Assembly (NCBI RefSeq): GCF_000328565.1
Contig: NC_019966.1
Span: 1,240,001 to 1,304,000, forward strand
Direction: 5' to 3'
Origin: Mycobacterium sp. JS623
Lineage (GTDB): Bacteria > Actinomycetota > Actinomycetes > Mycobacteriales > Mycobacteriaceae
DNA length: 64,000 nt
Both the position numbers and the translations under genes were made by a program. Position 1 is the first letter of the stretch. Each line of letters opens with the position of its first letter. The notes under the pieces were generated by a model that was given only the letters and a program-made list of their open reading frames with translations, ran no database searches and was not told the origin of the DNA. This document shows positions 8,528 to 18,261 of this stretch, piece by piece.

Positions 8528-11500
8528 TCATCCCGTCGCCTGAAGCGCCTTATAGACGAGAGGGACTAGTTCTCCCATGAGCTTCTGTGAGATCTCGGAG
8601 TTGTTGAGAATCTGCGTGGATAGATCACTGTGGGATTCCATGGCCCCGATCACCGCGCCGACGAACTCGTTCTGCAGATCGGGGCTGGCTGAGAACTGGG
8701 CCAACGAGTTGTTCTGCGCCTGCTGCTGCAGGGTCTCGCTCTCTTCGAGCCTGTCCTTCACATGGGTGACGACGCTGCGCACACTCGAATCGGGGTGATC
8801 ACCGGAGAACAGGTCATTGATTTGGGCGATGACGTCTTCGAGAGCCACTAGCTCGGGATCGCGGGCGGTGCCGGTACCTGACTCCTTGGCCGGTTGGAGT
8901 GGCACATCTCCGGTGAGCTTGCCCGCGATGGTCTCTTGTTTGTGTTGAGCAAGGTAATCGAAATCTACTGTTGATAGGTCGATCTCGTGGTTGAGCCGCT
9001 CGATGGTGATCACCGGTTCTAAGTGTCTTAAGTAAATGGACAACTTTTCCAGTGCCGTGTCCTCGTAGTTGACGATCTGTGAGAGAAAGTCGTACTGACG
9101 CAGAAAGGTGCCAACATCCTTGCGGAAGACCTGCAATTCATCCAGGGCGAGCTTGTCCTCGTGGTCCACTGCCGCACGTTCGCGGTCTCGGAAGCGGTCC
9201 CGTGCTGGGGTGACCCACTTGTTGAGTGCCTCGTGGCCTTTGTGGGGCTGTTTCGCGTAGGTCAGGTAGTCGGCAACCAGGCCCTCGATCTCTGACTCTT
9301 GGTATATCCCTGCAGCATCGAGCTTGTTCATGGTCTCGTGCACGATGTTCGGGTCGGTGACGTCGGCTAGGGTGGTGGCCTCGTAGTACGGCTCGAATGC
9401 CTCCACGATGTCCTGGGCGGTGTTGGCGAAGTCCACGACGAACGTCTGATCCTTACTGGGGGCGATCCGATTCAGCCGGGACAGGGTCTGCACCGCCGCC
9501 ACCCCTGAAAGACGTTTGTCGACATACATCGCCACGAGCAGCGGTTGGTCGAAGCCTGTCTGGAACTTATTGGCCACCAACATGACGTTGAACTCGTCGG
9601 TAGCAAAAGCATCCCGTAGGTCGCGCCCCTTCAACCCCGGATTCATCAGGGACGAGGTCTCGGTGACCTTCTCCATTCCGGATTCCTCGTCGGTGATCTC
9701 ACCCGAGAAGGCCACCAGGACCTTGACGTTGGTGATGCCGTGATCCTTGACGTACTTGTCGAATGCCACCTTGTAGCGCACCGCTGCCTTACGCGATGAG
9801 GTGACCACCATCGCCTTGGCCTGCCCGTCGAGCCTCCAGACCACGTTCTCCCGGAAGTGCTCAATGATGATCTGCACCTTCTGGGCGATGTTGGTGGGAT
9901 GCAATTTCACCCAATTCATGACCGACTTGATTGCCGCGCTCTTGTCGACCAAATCCCGACTGGGATGGCTAGAGACTTCAATGGTCCCCAAGCCCTTGGT
10001 GTCTTCGGTCTCGTAGGTCTGACCGTTGTGAGTGAGCCTGAACGCCGTACTGTAAGGGGTGTAGTTGCGTAGCACATCGAGGATGAAGCCCTCCTCGATG
10101 GCCTGCTGCATGGAGTAGAGGTGAAACGGGTGCGGCGTGCCGTCGATGCCCTTGTGCCCGAACAGTTCCAGGGTCTTAGCCTTCGGGGTGGCGGTGAAAG
10201 CAAAGAACGACAAGTTCTTCGACTCCGCCCGTGCGGCCATCTCCGCTGCCAATACGTCCTCCGCATCCACAGCGCCGCCGTCGGCCAGATCGTCCAGCTC
10301 TGCCTCTGTCAGCGCCGCTTTGAGCCGCTTTGATGCTTCTCCCGCTTGGGACGAGTGCGCCTCGTCGGCGATGATCGCGAAGTTCTTACCTTTCAGATCA
10401 GCCTGGGTTCGGATCAGTTCCAAGGCGTGGGGAAAGGTCTGGATGGTGACGATGATTATCTTCGTACCACCCTGGAGGGCGTCGGCCAGCTCCTGGGACT
10501 TTGCGCCACCCAGTCCAGCGATGTGGGCGACTACGCCTGGGGTGCGGTCGATTTGGCGGATCGCTTCCTGTAACTGAGCGTCGAGCACGTTGCGGTCGGT
10601 GATCACAATGACCGAGTCGAACACCGGCTTGTTGGCGTCATCATGCAGCACTGATAACCGGTGCGTGAGCCACGAGATCGAGTTTGTTTTTCCGCTGCCC
10701 GCTGAGTGCTGAATCAAGTACCGCTGGCCTGGTCCCTGATTGTGAGCCGCCCGGACCAGGTTTGTCACTGCCTCCCATTGATGGAAGCGCGGGAACAGCA
10801 TTGTCTGCTTGCGGACCTTCTTGTTCGAGACAGGATCGATGTTCTCGTCGACCTGTAGATGCATGAAGCGTCCGAGGATGTCGAGCCAGGTATCGCGCTG
10901 CAGGATCGTCTGCCACAGGTACGCCGTGCGTGAGCCGTGCGGATTTGGAGGATTTCCCGCGTGGCCATCGTTGCCCCGGTTAAACGGCAGGAACACCGTG
11001 TCCTTGCCCGCGAGCTTGGTGGTCATCTGCACCTCGCTATTGGATACGGCGAAATGCACAAGCGCCCGAGAGCCGAACTGCAGCAACGGTTCTCCCTTCG
11101 GCAGCCGATGACCCTTGTACTGCAGCACCGCGTCGGTGATGTTCTGCTGACTCAAGTCGGTCTTCAACTCAGCGGTGGCCACGGGAATGCCATTGACGAA
11201 GCAAACTAGGTCGATGCTGTTGCTGTTCTGGGTCGAGTAGTGCACCTGGCGCATCACCCGCAACCGCACGGCGTGGTACTTCTTGGCGGTGGCCTCATTC
11301 AGTGAAGTGTTGGGCCGGAACTGGCACATCTGGAACTGTGCGTTGAGGTCCTTGAACCCACGCCGCAGCACCGACAACGTGCCACCGTTCGCCTTCGGAT
11401 CAGCTCCCAACGCCTTGACTAACGTGGCCAGCACACCCCGCTGAGATTTCTCCAACGCTTCACCCGTCAGCTCAGGCTTGACCCGCTTCGCCAACTGTTC

Positions 11501-11656
11501 CGGTTGCGTGTCGGCCAGCCAACCGAAGACGTCGTCGGGGAACAGAGCCAGCTCACGGTCGTACCCCGCATCCGTATGCGAATAGAGCCAGCCGTGCTCG
11601 GCCAGATTCTGGCAGATCTCCACCTCGAACGAGGATTCATGATGCTGCTGCGCCAC
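8528..11656 (-). CDS. hsdR: Type I restriction enzyme R (motor/nuclease) subunit
   Basis: The 1042-residue protein has the usual HsdR layout. An N-terminal PD-(D/E)xK-type nuclease contains IDLVCFVNG and TAELKTD (about 165-185). Helicase motif I is HSAGSGKT (about 320), the DEAH box is IIADEAHSSQ (about 435), motif III is FFAFTATP, and motif VI is VQTLSRLNR. HsdR translocates DNA and cuts unmethylated foreign DNA within the R2M2S complex. Its start lies 2 bases after the hsdS stop. Length is normal and no break is visible, so restriction should be functional if the other subunits are. Confidence 0.93.
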   Translation of the reverse strand: MAQQHHESSFEVEICQNLAEHGWLYSHTDAGYDRELALFPDDVFGWLADTQPEQLAKRVKPELTGEALEKSQRGVLATLVKALGADPKANGGTLSVLRRGFKDLNAQFQMCQFRPNTSLNEATAKKYHAVRLRVMRQVHYSTQNSNSIDLVCFVNGIPVATAELKTDLSQQNITDAVLQYKGHRLPKGEPLLQFGSRALVHFAVSNSEVQMTTKLAGKDTVFLPFNRGNDGHAGNPPNPHGSRTAYLWQTILQRDTWLDILGRFMHLQVDENIDPVSNKKVRKQTMLFPRFHQWEAVTNLVRAAHNQGPGQRYLIQHSAGSGKTNSISWLTHRLSVLHDDANKPVFDSVIVITDRNVLDAQLQEAIRQIDRTPGVVAHIAGLGGAKSQELADALQGGTKIIIVTIQTFPHALELIRTQADLKGKNFAIIADEAHSSQAGEASKRLKAALTEAELDDLADGGAVDAEDVLAAEMAARAESKNLSFFAFTATPKAKTLELFGHKGIDGTPHPFHLYSMQQAIEEGFILDVLRNYTPYSTAFRLTHNGQTYETEDTKGLGTIEVSSHPSRDLVDKSAAIKSVMNWVKLHPTNIAQKVQIIIEHFRENVVWRLDGQAKAMVVTSSRKAAVRYKVAFDKYVKDHGITNVKVLVAFSGEITDEESGMEKVTETSSLMNPGLKGRDLRDAFATDEFNVMLVANKFQTGFDQPLLVAMYVDKRLSGVAAVQTLSRLNRIAPSKDQTFVVDFANTAQDIVEAFEPYYEATTLADVTDPNIVHETMNKLDAAGIYQESEIEGLVADYLTYAKQPHKGHEALNKWVTPARDRFRDRERAAVDHEDKLALDELQVFRKDVGTFLRQYDFLSQIVNYEDTALEKLSIYLRHLEPVITIERLNHEIDLSTVDFDYLAQHKQETIAGKLTGDVPLQPAKESGTGTARDPELVALEDVIAQINDLFSGDHPDSSVRSVVTHVKDRLEESETLQQQAQNNSLAQFSASPDLQNEFVGAVIGAMESHSDLSTQILNNSEISQKLMGELVPLVYKALQATG

Positions 11657-11658
11657 CG

Positions 11659-13005
11659 CTACGCCGCCTCCCGCACGTCAATCTTGCCCGTGACGGCATC
11701 AGTGATCAGTGCTGAACGGTATTCACTTAGGGCCTCGATGACCTCGTTGGACTTCGCGATCAATTCGTCGATTGTGCTGGTGCGATCAGCGAGGTGATTC
11801 ACAATGGCCACCTGCTCGTCGAGTGATGGCAGCGCAAGCGCAACGTTGCGGAAGTCAACCATCGCGAGGTTCTGCATGCTGGAGCTTGCGCCTACACACA
11901 TGGCGGCAATTTGTGACCGATATACCTTTGTCCGCGTCCAGAAGTGGATGAACCGAGCCAGTGCGCCCCTGAACCGCACCTGCCACAACTTGTCGGACAG
12001 GTAAATGTTCTTGAACTCCTTGTCCACATATCCGGCTGACCCGACCAAGAGCGGGGTATTTGCGCGGTTCACGATGAGTGTATCTGCGCGCACTGGGCAA
12101 GTGACGCGACCGATTTCGCCGCTGTCGACGACCGTCTTGTTTGCGGCAGGGTTGAACCACCCAGCGGACACGCAGCTGGTCTTCAGGACGCCGATTTCCT
12201 CGGCGTCAGCAGGCCAGTCGCCAGCGTTGACGCTCGTCCCCGACTCCGCCGACTGGATGACGTTCTTCAACCGAAGAGGCGTCCATTGGTAGGGCATCTC
12301 GCCAAGCCACTCAATCCCGGTATCTCGCATTTCGACATTCGGGTCGAGTCCCTTGGTGACGGCGTGGGTGATGGTGGCGGTGCGGTCCTCGCGCAGGGTG
12401 GCGATGAGCTGTTCCTGCTTGGCGATCAGCGCATCGATCTTGGCCGTTTCGTCGTCGAGGAAGTCGACGACCGCATTTTGGGTGGCGGTATCGGGAAGTG
12501 GGATCAGTATGCGGCTCAACTGTTCTGAAGAGAGGCTGGGAATTGTCGCATGGTTACTTAGCGAAGCGATATGGCCCATTGAGTTCAAGCTTCGGACAAC
12601 GAAGTCCAGGAATTTGTTCGAGTCGCCAGATGTGGGGCGCACTCGCAAGATGTGATTCTGAAAGGACCAGCCGGATAATTCCTCGTGAAGGTAAGCGGAG
12701 CGCCCGTACCCGGCTCCCCCTTCCACTACAACGAGATCACCTTTGCGGAGATCGAGATTCCTCCGTTCCGACGCCGTCAGCTTGATGTACTTCACTTCGT
12801 CTAGGTCGAGGCCATTTGGTTGCACATTCCCAGCACGGAGATAGGGCACCGTTTCGCCCTGGTCAGTGGTCGCGCCCGCGTTCAGCATCTTTCCAACGGT
12901 GACGCTGAAACGGCGCTTCACTGGCATCACCGGCCAAGTCTCTGGTACATCGCCAAGCCAGGGCACGCCCGAACTGCGGTACCTCGGGTACACGGGCCAG
13001 GTCAC
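11659..13005 (-). CDS. hsdS: Type I restriction enzyme specificity subunit
   Basis: The 448-residue protein has two target-recognition halves. The first begins VPWLGDVPETWPVMPVKRRF and the second IEWLGEMPYQWTPLRLKNVI. Each is followed by a conserved helix (LIPLPDTATQNAVVDFLDDETAKID and ALPSLDEQVAIVNHLADRTSTID). HsdS fixes the bipartite DNA sequence read by the methylase and nuclease. The GTG start overlaps the hsdM stop by 4 bases. The two halves differ, so an asymmetric bipartite target is expected; it cannot be predicted from sequence alone. Confidence 0.92.
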   Translation of the reverse strand: MTWPVYPRYRSSGVPWLGDVPETWPVMPVKRRFSVTVGKMLNAGATTDQGETVPYLRAGNVQPNGLDLDEVKYIKLTASERRNLDLRKGDLVVVEGGAGYGRSAYLHEELSGWSFQNHILRVRPTSGDSNKFLDFVVRSLNSMGHIASLSNHATIPSLSSEQLSRILIPLPDTATQNAVVDFLDDETAKIDALIAKQEQLIATLREDRTATITHAVTKGLDPNVEMRDTGIEWLGEMPYQWTPLRLKNVIQSAESGTSVNAGDWPADAEEIGVLKTSCVSAGWFNPAANKTVVDSGEIGRVTCPVRADTLIVNRANTPLLVGSAGYVDKEFKNIYLSDKLWQVRFRGALARFIHFWTRTKVYRSQIAAMCVGASSSMQNLAMVDFRNVALALPSLDEQVAIVNHLADRTSTIDELIAKSNEVIEALSEYRSALITDAVTGKIDVREAA

Positions 13006-14978
13006 GCGCCCACCTCAGCCAGCATGGCCTGAATCTCACCCACGAGGACGCGGAGATCTTTCTGAATCCTCTCCAACGGCCTGGGGGGCACATAGCGGTA
13101 GAAGTGCCGGGTAAACGGGATCTCGTAGCCGATTTTGGTCTTGTCATAGTCGATCCAGGCGTCGGGCACATGGGGTAAGACTTCGCGGGCGAAGTACTCG
13201 TTGATGTCTTCGGTTAATGGGACATTCTCGGTGTCACGCAGCGCCGAATCTGGTTCGGGGTTGCCTTTGGAGTCGGTGACGATGACGGCGTCGTCGTCGT
13301 GCGCGCCGATTGTCGACCAGATCGTCTTGACCAGCGGCGCAGGCGGTTTCGTCAACCCAACCTTGCGCAGTGCATCTTTGAGTTCGGTGATGAACTCGTC
13401 GCGGTCCTTCCACTCCCATCCGATCAGTCCCGTGAGGGCCTTGCGGATGGCTGTCTTCTCACCGTCCTTGAGTTTGTCGATGCTCTTCTGGGCCAGGACT
13501 TCTTCGATCTTGTCCTCGGTGGGGGTGAACCGGAGTTGTAGGGGCCGCTCGACGGTGATGGTGGAGTAGCCGAACTCCTCGCCCTTGATGACCTTCGAGA
13601 CGGCGGGGTGTTCGTCCGTGCCGTGTTCATTGCGGAAGCCGTCGTAAAGGTGGCAGATCCGCTGAATATCCTTCTGGCGCAGCTCCTTGCGTTTCGCGCC
13701 GAGTGACTTGCGCATCTTGCCGAACATGTCGACGGCGTTTATGAGCTGCACCTTGCCCTTGCGTTTGGAGGGTTTGTTGTTGTCCAAGATCCAGATGTAG
13801 GTCGAAATGCCGGTGTTGTAGAACATGTCGGGTGGCAACGCGATGATCGCGTCGAGCAGGTCGTTCTCGATGATCCACTGCCGGATGTTCGACTCCCCGG
13901 ACCCGGCTCCGCCGGTGAACAACGGCGAGCCATTGAGGACGATTGCCAAGCGGCTACCGCCCTCTCCACTCTTGACGGGTTGCATCTTCGAGATCAGGTG
14001 CAGCAGAAACAGCAGCGACCCATCCGACACCCGGGGGAGGCCGGGGCCGAAGCGTCCGGCGAAGCCGCGCTGCTCGTACTCGTCGCTGACCATCTTCTGC
14101 TGCGTGTTCCAGGCCACCCCGAACGGGGGATTCGACAGCAGGAAGTCGAAGTGCTTGGTGCGGAACCCATCATCAGTCAGGGTGTCGCCGAGGTAGATGT
14201 TGTCGACGTCTTGGCCCTTGATGATCATGTCCGATTTGCACAGCGCATAGGAGCGCGGGTTGATGTCCTGCCCGAAAAGCACCGGACGGGCCTTCGGGTT
14301 CATCTCCACGAGGTGGTCATAGGCCGTCGACAGCATGCCGCCGGTCCCGGCTGCCGGATCGTAGATGGTGCGCACGGTGCCGGGTTTGGTCAGGACGTCG
14401 TCTTGGGTCTGGAACAAAATGTCAACCATCAGCTCGATGACTTCACGTGGGGTGAAGTGATCGCCAGCCTGGGTGGAGTTGGACTCTGCGAACTTACGGA
14501 TGAGTTCTTCGAAGATATGCCCCATGGCGTGGCCAGAAATGACCTTCGGGTGCAGATCGACGGCGGCAAATTCCTTAACGATCAGGTACAGGCGATCCGA
14601 CTTCGCCAAGTCCGCGATTTGGTCCATCATGCGGAAGCCGTCGAACACATCGCGCACATTTCGGGAGAAGTGCTCGATGTAGTCGACCAAGTTGTCGGCG
14701 ACGCCCTCAGGGTCGCTGATAAGGGAGGCGAAGCTCCAGCGGGAGATGTTGTAGAAGGGCAGCTTGAACTTGGCCTTCAGCATGACGTCGGGGTCGACCT
14801 TGGTCGAAGCGATCTTCTTGTACTCGGCGAGCACCTCAGCCTTCGTCGGTTCCAGAATGCAGTCCAGCCGCCGCAGGATCGTGAATGGCAAGATCACGTC
14901 CCCGTACTGGTTGGGCTGATACGGCCCGCGCAGCAGATCGGCGATCTTCCAGATTAGATTTGCGTTGGTCTGCGTCAT
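13002..14978 (-). CDS. hsdM: Type I restriction enzyme methylase subunit
   Basis: The 658-residue protein begins MTQTNANLIWKIADLLRG, the N-terminal helical HsdM_N domain. The N6-adenine methylase domain follows, with AdoMet motif DPAAGTGGML (about 210) and catalytic NPPFG (about 285). It methylates adenine in the site defined by HsdS and protects host DNA. It is the first gene of the leftward hsdM-hsdS-hsdR-GIY-YIG operon. At 658 residues it is longer than the shortest HsdM proteins, with an extended C-terminus (LLPFTRHFYRYV-like text) that contacts HsdS in this subfamily. Confidence 0.93.
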   Translation of the reverse strand: MTQTNANLIWKIADLLRGPYQPNQYGDVILPFTILRRLDCILEPTKAEVLAEYKKIASTKVDPDVMLKAKFKLPFYNISRWSFASLISDPEGVADNLVDYIEHFSRNVRDVFDGFRMMDQIADLAKSDRLYLIVKEFAAVDLHPKVISGHAMGHIFEELIRKFAESNSTQAGDHFTPREVIELMVDILFQTQDDVLTKPGTVRTIYDPAAGTGGMLSTAYDHLVEMNPKARPVLFGQDINPRSYALCKSDMIIKGQDVDNIYLGDTLTDDGFRTKHFDFLLSNPPFGVAWNTQQKMVSDEYEQRGFAGRFGPGLPRVSDGSLLFLLHLISKMQPVKSGEGGSRLAIVLNGSPLFTGGAGSGESNIRQWIIENDLLDAIIALPPDMFYNTGISTYIWILDNNKPSKRKGKVQLINAVDMFGKMRKSLGAKRKELRQKDIQRICHLYDGFRNEHGTDEHPAVSKVIKGEEFGYSTITVERPLQLRFTPTEDKIEEVLAQKSIDKLKDGEKTAIRKALTGLIGWEWKDRDEFITELKDALRKVGLTKPPAPLVKTIWSTIGAHDDDAVIVTDSKGNPEPDSALRDTENVPLTEDINEYFAREVLPHVPDAWIDYDKTKIGYEIPFTRHFYRYVPPRPLERIQKDLRVLVGEIQAMLAEVGA

Positions 14979-15108
14979 GCGGTTGGGATCTCCCGTCGGT
15001 TCAATAACCAGGCATTGTGGAAATTACCGCGACCGCGTGATAGTTAGCAGGTATACGAGCGTTGTGCCGTCCGATCTGTGCGTCGGGCCGCGAGATTATG
15101 GTGATCGA

Positions 15109-15525
15109 ATGCCTGAGATTCCGCGCAAAGGTCCGCTTCGGCTCATCCCTTACGCCGACGAGCTGACCGTACATGGTGGCGACTTCCCGGCCCGGACGCG
15201 GTTAATCGTTGACGGATCGACGGTAAGGCTTGGTACACCTCCGGCAGAGGGCGAAGTTGGCTACCGATTCGAGGAGCTGACACCAGAGATGGTTACTGAG
15301 CTGACGGTCACGTCGAGGGACGAAGTCAGGCGATACGGTCGAGCAATCGGAATTGCTGTCGCGACCGGTTGGTATCTCGGGCCGGTCGGCGGGGTCATCG
15401 TCGGGGCCGTGGCTGGCGGCAAGCGCAAGGTAACGACGTTCATCATGAAGCTGAGTGACGGTCGACGTCTCCTCGCTGCTACCGATTCGGATACGTTCTT
15501 CGCGTTGCAGGGTGTCGTATTCTGA
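15109..15525 (+). CDS. Small protein with a glycine-rich hydrophobic segment
   Basis: From ATG 15109 (MPEIPRKGPLRLIPYADEL) the product is 138 residues. It has a beta-rich N-terminal half and one hydrophobic, glycine-rich segment (about 85-108, GIAVATGWYLGPVGGVIVGAVAGG) that could be a membrane helix or glycine-zipper. No known family recognised. It diverges from hsdM and precedes the GIY-YIG gene, but 225 bases separate them. The frame is open upstream to 14965; that extension would overlap hsdM and looks non-coding. Confidence 0.55.
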   Translation: MPEIPRKGPLRLIPYADELTVHGGDFPARTRLIVDGSTVRLGTPPAEGEVGYRFEELTPEMVTELTVTSRDEVRRYGRAIGIAVATGWYLGPVGGVIVGAVAGGKRKVTTFIMKLSDGRRLLAATDSDTFFALQGVVF

Positions 15526-15750
15526 TCGCGTCGTGAACCCGGCATCCGGCAGGTGGCGTTGTGCCTGTGCACAAAGGCGTCGCCCTTCTGATCGAGATGC
15601 CTTAAGACGTTCCCTGCCGGTGTGCCAGTCGGCCATTGGCTTCGCCGTTGTTGACCCAGTGTGGTCAAGAACCCTGTTCATTCGCGGCTGCCGCCGCGAG
15701 GGGGTCCCGAGAGTGCTCATCTGTCGGTGTTCGCCATTAACCTTTGCCGC

Positions 15751-16758
15751 ATGGTGGGGCGCAACAAGCAGGTGTACAAGATCACCTATCCCAACGGGAA
15801 GATCTACGTCGGGATGGATCTGACCGGCTCGATTTCGTACTTCGGCAGCCCGAGCGCGAAGGAGCGCATAGCCGCTGACCTTGCTGAGCATCGCCTTGAC
15901 TTGACTGTACGCAAGCAGATTCTGTGGGAATCGGAAACCGCCACCGACGCCGAAGTGCGCGCAATGGAGATCAAACTAATCCGCGAGCACCGCTCGAACG
16001 ATCCGGCGGTTGGGTACAACTTGACGCCTAAAGCTCTGCACTCAGACCAGCTCACTGAAGTGCCGCCGATGCGCTGGTATGCCCGTCCTGAATGCGAGAG
16101 CCAGCAGCTGAGGTTCGCGCCTCGGTTGGCGTCGTGGAACAAAGCCGACGATCCAGACCAGGTTCGACTGCGGGCATATCTCGATGAGACCGAAACACTG
16201 ATCGCAGACTTGCGGGTAGACGGGCCTTGGGCGCTACGTCTGGATGTCGGTCTGCCAACTGGACGGGATCTGCTCAACATGGCGGACCTCGACAACTACG
16301 CTTACCCCCTTGCCTATCGCTTAAGAGATCCTGGGCTGGTGTCGGTTTGGTGCACGAAGCAACACAGCGAAAAGTCGTTCGTGCGGATTGAAGCCGCGCG
16401 GGAGGTGTCTTCTCAGTCAGGTGACGCGATATTTGTAGGAGCACCGTCGGCGAAGAATCCGGAGTACAAGCATCAGATCTACGCTGCGGTGGCTGACGCA
16501 GCAGAGCTACCAGCGGGACCTGTCCGTCTAGAGCTTGCGTTCGTCGTTGGCCCCCAACGGAATTGGCTAGAGCTGTGGAAGCCCACGATCGATGCGCTGG
16601 AACCGCTCTTAGGGCGTGACCCCTCAGAAAATCGGCCTTGGCATCCACGCGACGGCAGGATTACCGAACTGGGCATGCACAAGACCATTGACCCGGCTTT
16701 CGGCCACAACATCGTGGTCGGGATAGCAGCCGCACCAGCGCGATCGTGCGCGGCCTAG
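15751..16758 (+). CDS. GIY-YIG nuclease with a RusA-like C-terminal part
   Basis: The 335-residue protein starts at ATG 15751. The GIY-YIG domain occupies about residues 1-95: VYKITYPNGKIYVG, an Arg in HRLDLTVRKQI and Glu in RAMEIKLIREH. The C-terminal part contains MADLDNYAYPLAYRL, KPTIDALEPLLG, then DGRITELGMHKTI and NIVVGIAAAP. That order is reminiscent of RusA-type Holliday-junction resolvases, but the match is weak and tentative. It is followed 11 bases later by a second gene on the same strand. I infer a DNA-processing or anti-invader nuclease; substrate unknown. Confidence 0.6.
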   Translation: MVGRNKQVYKITYPNGKIYVGMDLTGSISYFGSPSAKERIAADLAEHRLDLTVRKQILWESETATDAEVRAMEIKLIREHRSNDPAVGYNLTPKALHSDQLTEVPPMRWYARPECESQQLRFAPRLASWNKADDPDQVRLRAYLDETETLIADLRVDGPWALRLDVGLPTGRDLLNMADLDNYAYPLAYRLRDPGLVSVWCTKQHSEKSFVRIEAAREVSSQSGDAIFVGAPSAKNPEYKHQIYAAVADAAELPAGPVRLELAFVVGPQRNWLELWKPTIDALEPLLGRDPSENRPWHPRDGRITELGMHKTIDPAFGHNIVVGIAAAPARSCAA

Positions 16759-16769
16759 AAGGGGATTTT

Positions 16770-17270
16770 GTGAATCCAGGTCTCGACGAAGTCTTGCCGC
16801 CGACGCCGGAAGTATGGGCTGAATTGGCGCAGCATGAAATGGCAGGCGATCACCAATTCGGTAGAGCCGTAGGGTTTTTGGAAGAGGGCGGCACCGACCC
16901 CAAACTTCTCGCGGAACGGTTGGGCATCAAGACCGACTATGCTGCCTGGTTGTTAACTCACGCCCGAAAGATGAAGCACGGGACCATCCGCGTCGTGGTC
17001 AGTGAGAAGAACGATGGCCGCGAGACGGCGGCTATCCAGGCTCACCACTACCGCTACGTGTTGGACGACGACCTCACCGCCGACATCCGGCACTATGTGG
17101 AGACAGTGATAGCGAAGTTCAGAACCGTCAACCCTGACATCCCAATGAAGGCAGCGAAAGCCCAAGGCGCTAAGGACTCCTACGAGCGCGAACTGAAACT
17201 CGAAGCGGCGCTATGCACAGACCCTGATTGCGAATGGGCCTGGACTCGTCACGGTGGTCAATGTTCATGA
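16770..17270 (+). CDS. Hypothetical protein in the GIY-YIG operon
   Basis: I chose GTG 16770 because AGAAGGGG lies 5 bases upstream. GTG 16746 in the same frame would overlap the previous gene. The 166-residue product is mostly helical and charged, with a possible helix-turn-helix near 45-70 (PKLLAERLGIKTDYAAWLLTHA). It ends with a Cys pair (CTDPDC) and another Cys near the C-terminus. It may be DNA-binding. No family recognised. The small gene downstream overlaps it by 4 bases (ATGA). Confidence 0.6.
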   Translation: MNPGLDEVLPPTPEVWAELAQHEMAGDHQFGRAVGFLEEGGTDPKLLAERLGIKTDYAAWLLTHARKMKHGTIRVVVSEKNDGRETAAIQAHHYRYVLDDDLTADIRHYVETVIAKFRTVNPDIPMKAAKAQGAKDSYERELKLEAALCTDPDCEWAWTRHGGQCS

Positions 17271-17479
17271 CTTCGGTCGAGCTATGGCGGGGAAGGATTG
17301 GTCGCGCGATCGATAAGGCATCCGTGGAATCGCTCGCAACCGTCGAGATCATCGAGGTGCTGGACACCAGGAGCCAAACCGGCTGCATAGCAGCGCGTGG
17401 GACTGCGATGCGCGACGTGATGGAGACCGAGTACGTCTTGATGGGCTTTGCATCCCAGGTGGATAAAGTCGATCCATAG
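17267..17479 (+). CDS. Small hypothetical protein translationally coupled to the preceding gene
   Basis: ATG 17267 overlaps the upstream TGA as ATGA, which decides the start over the in-frame ATGs at 17228 and 17261. The product is 70 residues (MTSVELWRGRIGRAIDK, then VEIIEVLDTRSQTG) with mixed strand and helix. No motif recognised. It is probably the last gene of the rightward operon that begins with the GIY-YIG protein. Confidence 0.55.
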   Translation: MTSVELWRGRIGRAIDKASVESLATVEIIEVLDTRSQTGCIAARGTAMRDVMETEYVLMGFASQVDKVDP

Positions 17480-17526
17480 TGATTCGGTCATGTATCTGAC
17501 TGCCCTTGGCCTTGCTCAGGCGCGCG

Positions 17527-18261
17527 TCACCTCGGTTTCATGTTGGCGTACTGCGGGCACAAATCGTCGATCGCAATGTTCACGAACGCCCTGGCGTCGC
17601 TATCGCTCGGGTAGCTCGGGTACCGGAACCCCAAGTCGAACTTGAACTTCTGGGCGGTCTCTTCATAGGTGTGTGACCCCAGGTAGGCACAGATGTCATG
17701 GCCCGTATGAGCAATTTCCTCGGTGTAATTGCGCCAGTCCCACAAGCTCGTGTTCGGGTCCGGATTCAACTCGTCTTGGAAGTTGTCGTCCATGTCTATT
17801 ACGAACTTCTTGTCCGGTGTCAGCGTCGGTGTTGTCCTCGTTGGGGTCACGCGCGAAGTGCTGTCGTGACGTGACTGCGACACGGCCAAGACGAACCATC
17901 CGCCGACCAGCAGGAAGACCGCCAAGCCGATGATGGCCAACACCTTCCAGGACCGCGCAGTTGTAGGCGACTGCGACGAGGCCGCCCGCTCGGCCCATCT
18001 ACGTCCATCCCAGTACATCAGACCCGGCCCGCCGCTCGGGTCGGGGTACCAGCCGGGTGGCGGTGCTGGAGGCGTCTCATCGTTTCCGAACTTGAACGTG
18101 GTTCTGCGCAGGAAGCCCTGACTTTCCGGAAGCTCCAGCCAGAGCGCTGGGTCGACGGCAACGTTGTGCTTGGTTTCGTCGTCTGTGGGCAGCGCGGCAC
18201 CACATTGCCCACAGAAATGGTGGCCGTCGGGGTTCTTGTGGCCGCTGGCACATGCTGGCAT
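17527..18261 (-). CDS. Zinc-ribbon / DUF2510 / membrane / DUF732 protein
   Basis: Domain order in this 244-residue protein: a zinc ribbon (CASGHKNPDGHHFCGQCG, 4-21), a DUF2510 segment (PPGWYPDPSGGPGLMYWDGRRW, about 68-90), a single membrane helix (about 105-127, VLAIIGLAVFLLVGGWFVLAV) and an outside domain. In the last, FVIDMDDNFQDEL, ICAYLGS and IDDLCPQY match DUF732, a small mycobacterial secreted domain. It is probably an inner-membrane protein with the zinc ribbon in the cytosol. Function unknown. Such proteins are common in mycobacteria, so it may be recruited cargo. Confidence 0.75.
   Translation of the reverse strand: MPACASGHKNPDGHHFCGQCGAALPTDDETKHNVAVDPALWLELPESQGFLRRTTFKFGNDETPPAPPPGWYPDPSGGPGLMYWDGRRWAERAASSQSPTTARSWKVLAIIGLAVFLLVGGWFVLAVSQSRHDSTSRVTPTRTTPTLTPDKKFVIDMDDNFQDELNPDPNTSLWDWRNYTEEIAHTGHDICAYLGSHTYEETAQKFKFDLGFRYPSYPSDSDARAFVNIAIDDLCPQYANMKPR

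Noticed and set aside
13980..14957. 325-codon plus-strand frame
   Set aside because: Antisense to hsdM, whose motifs are clear. The composition mirrors high-GC third positions.
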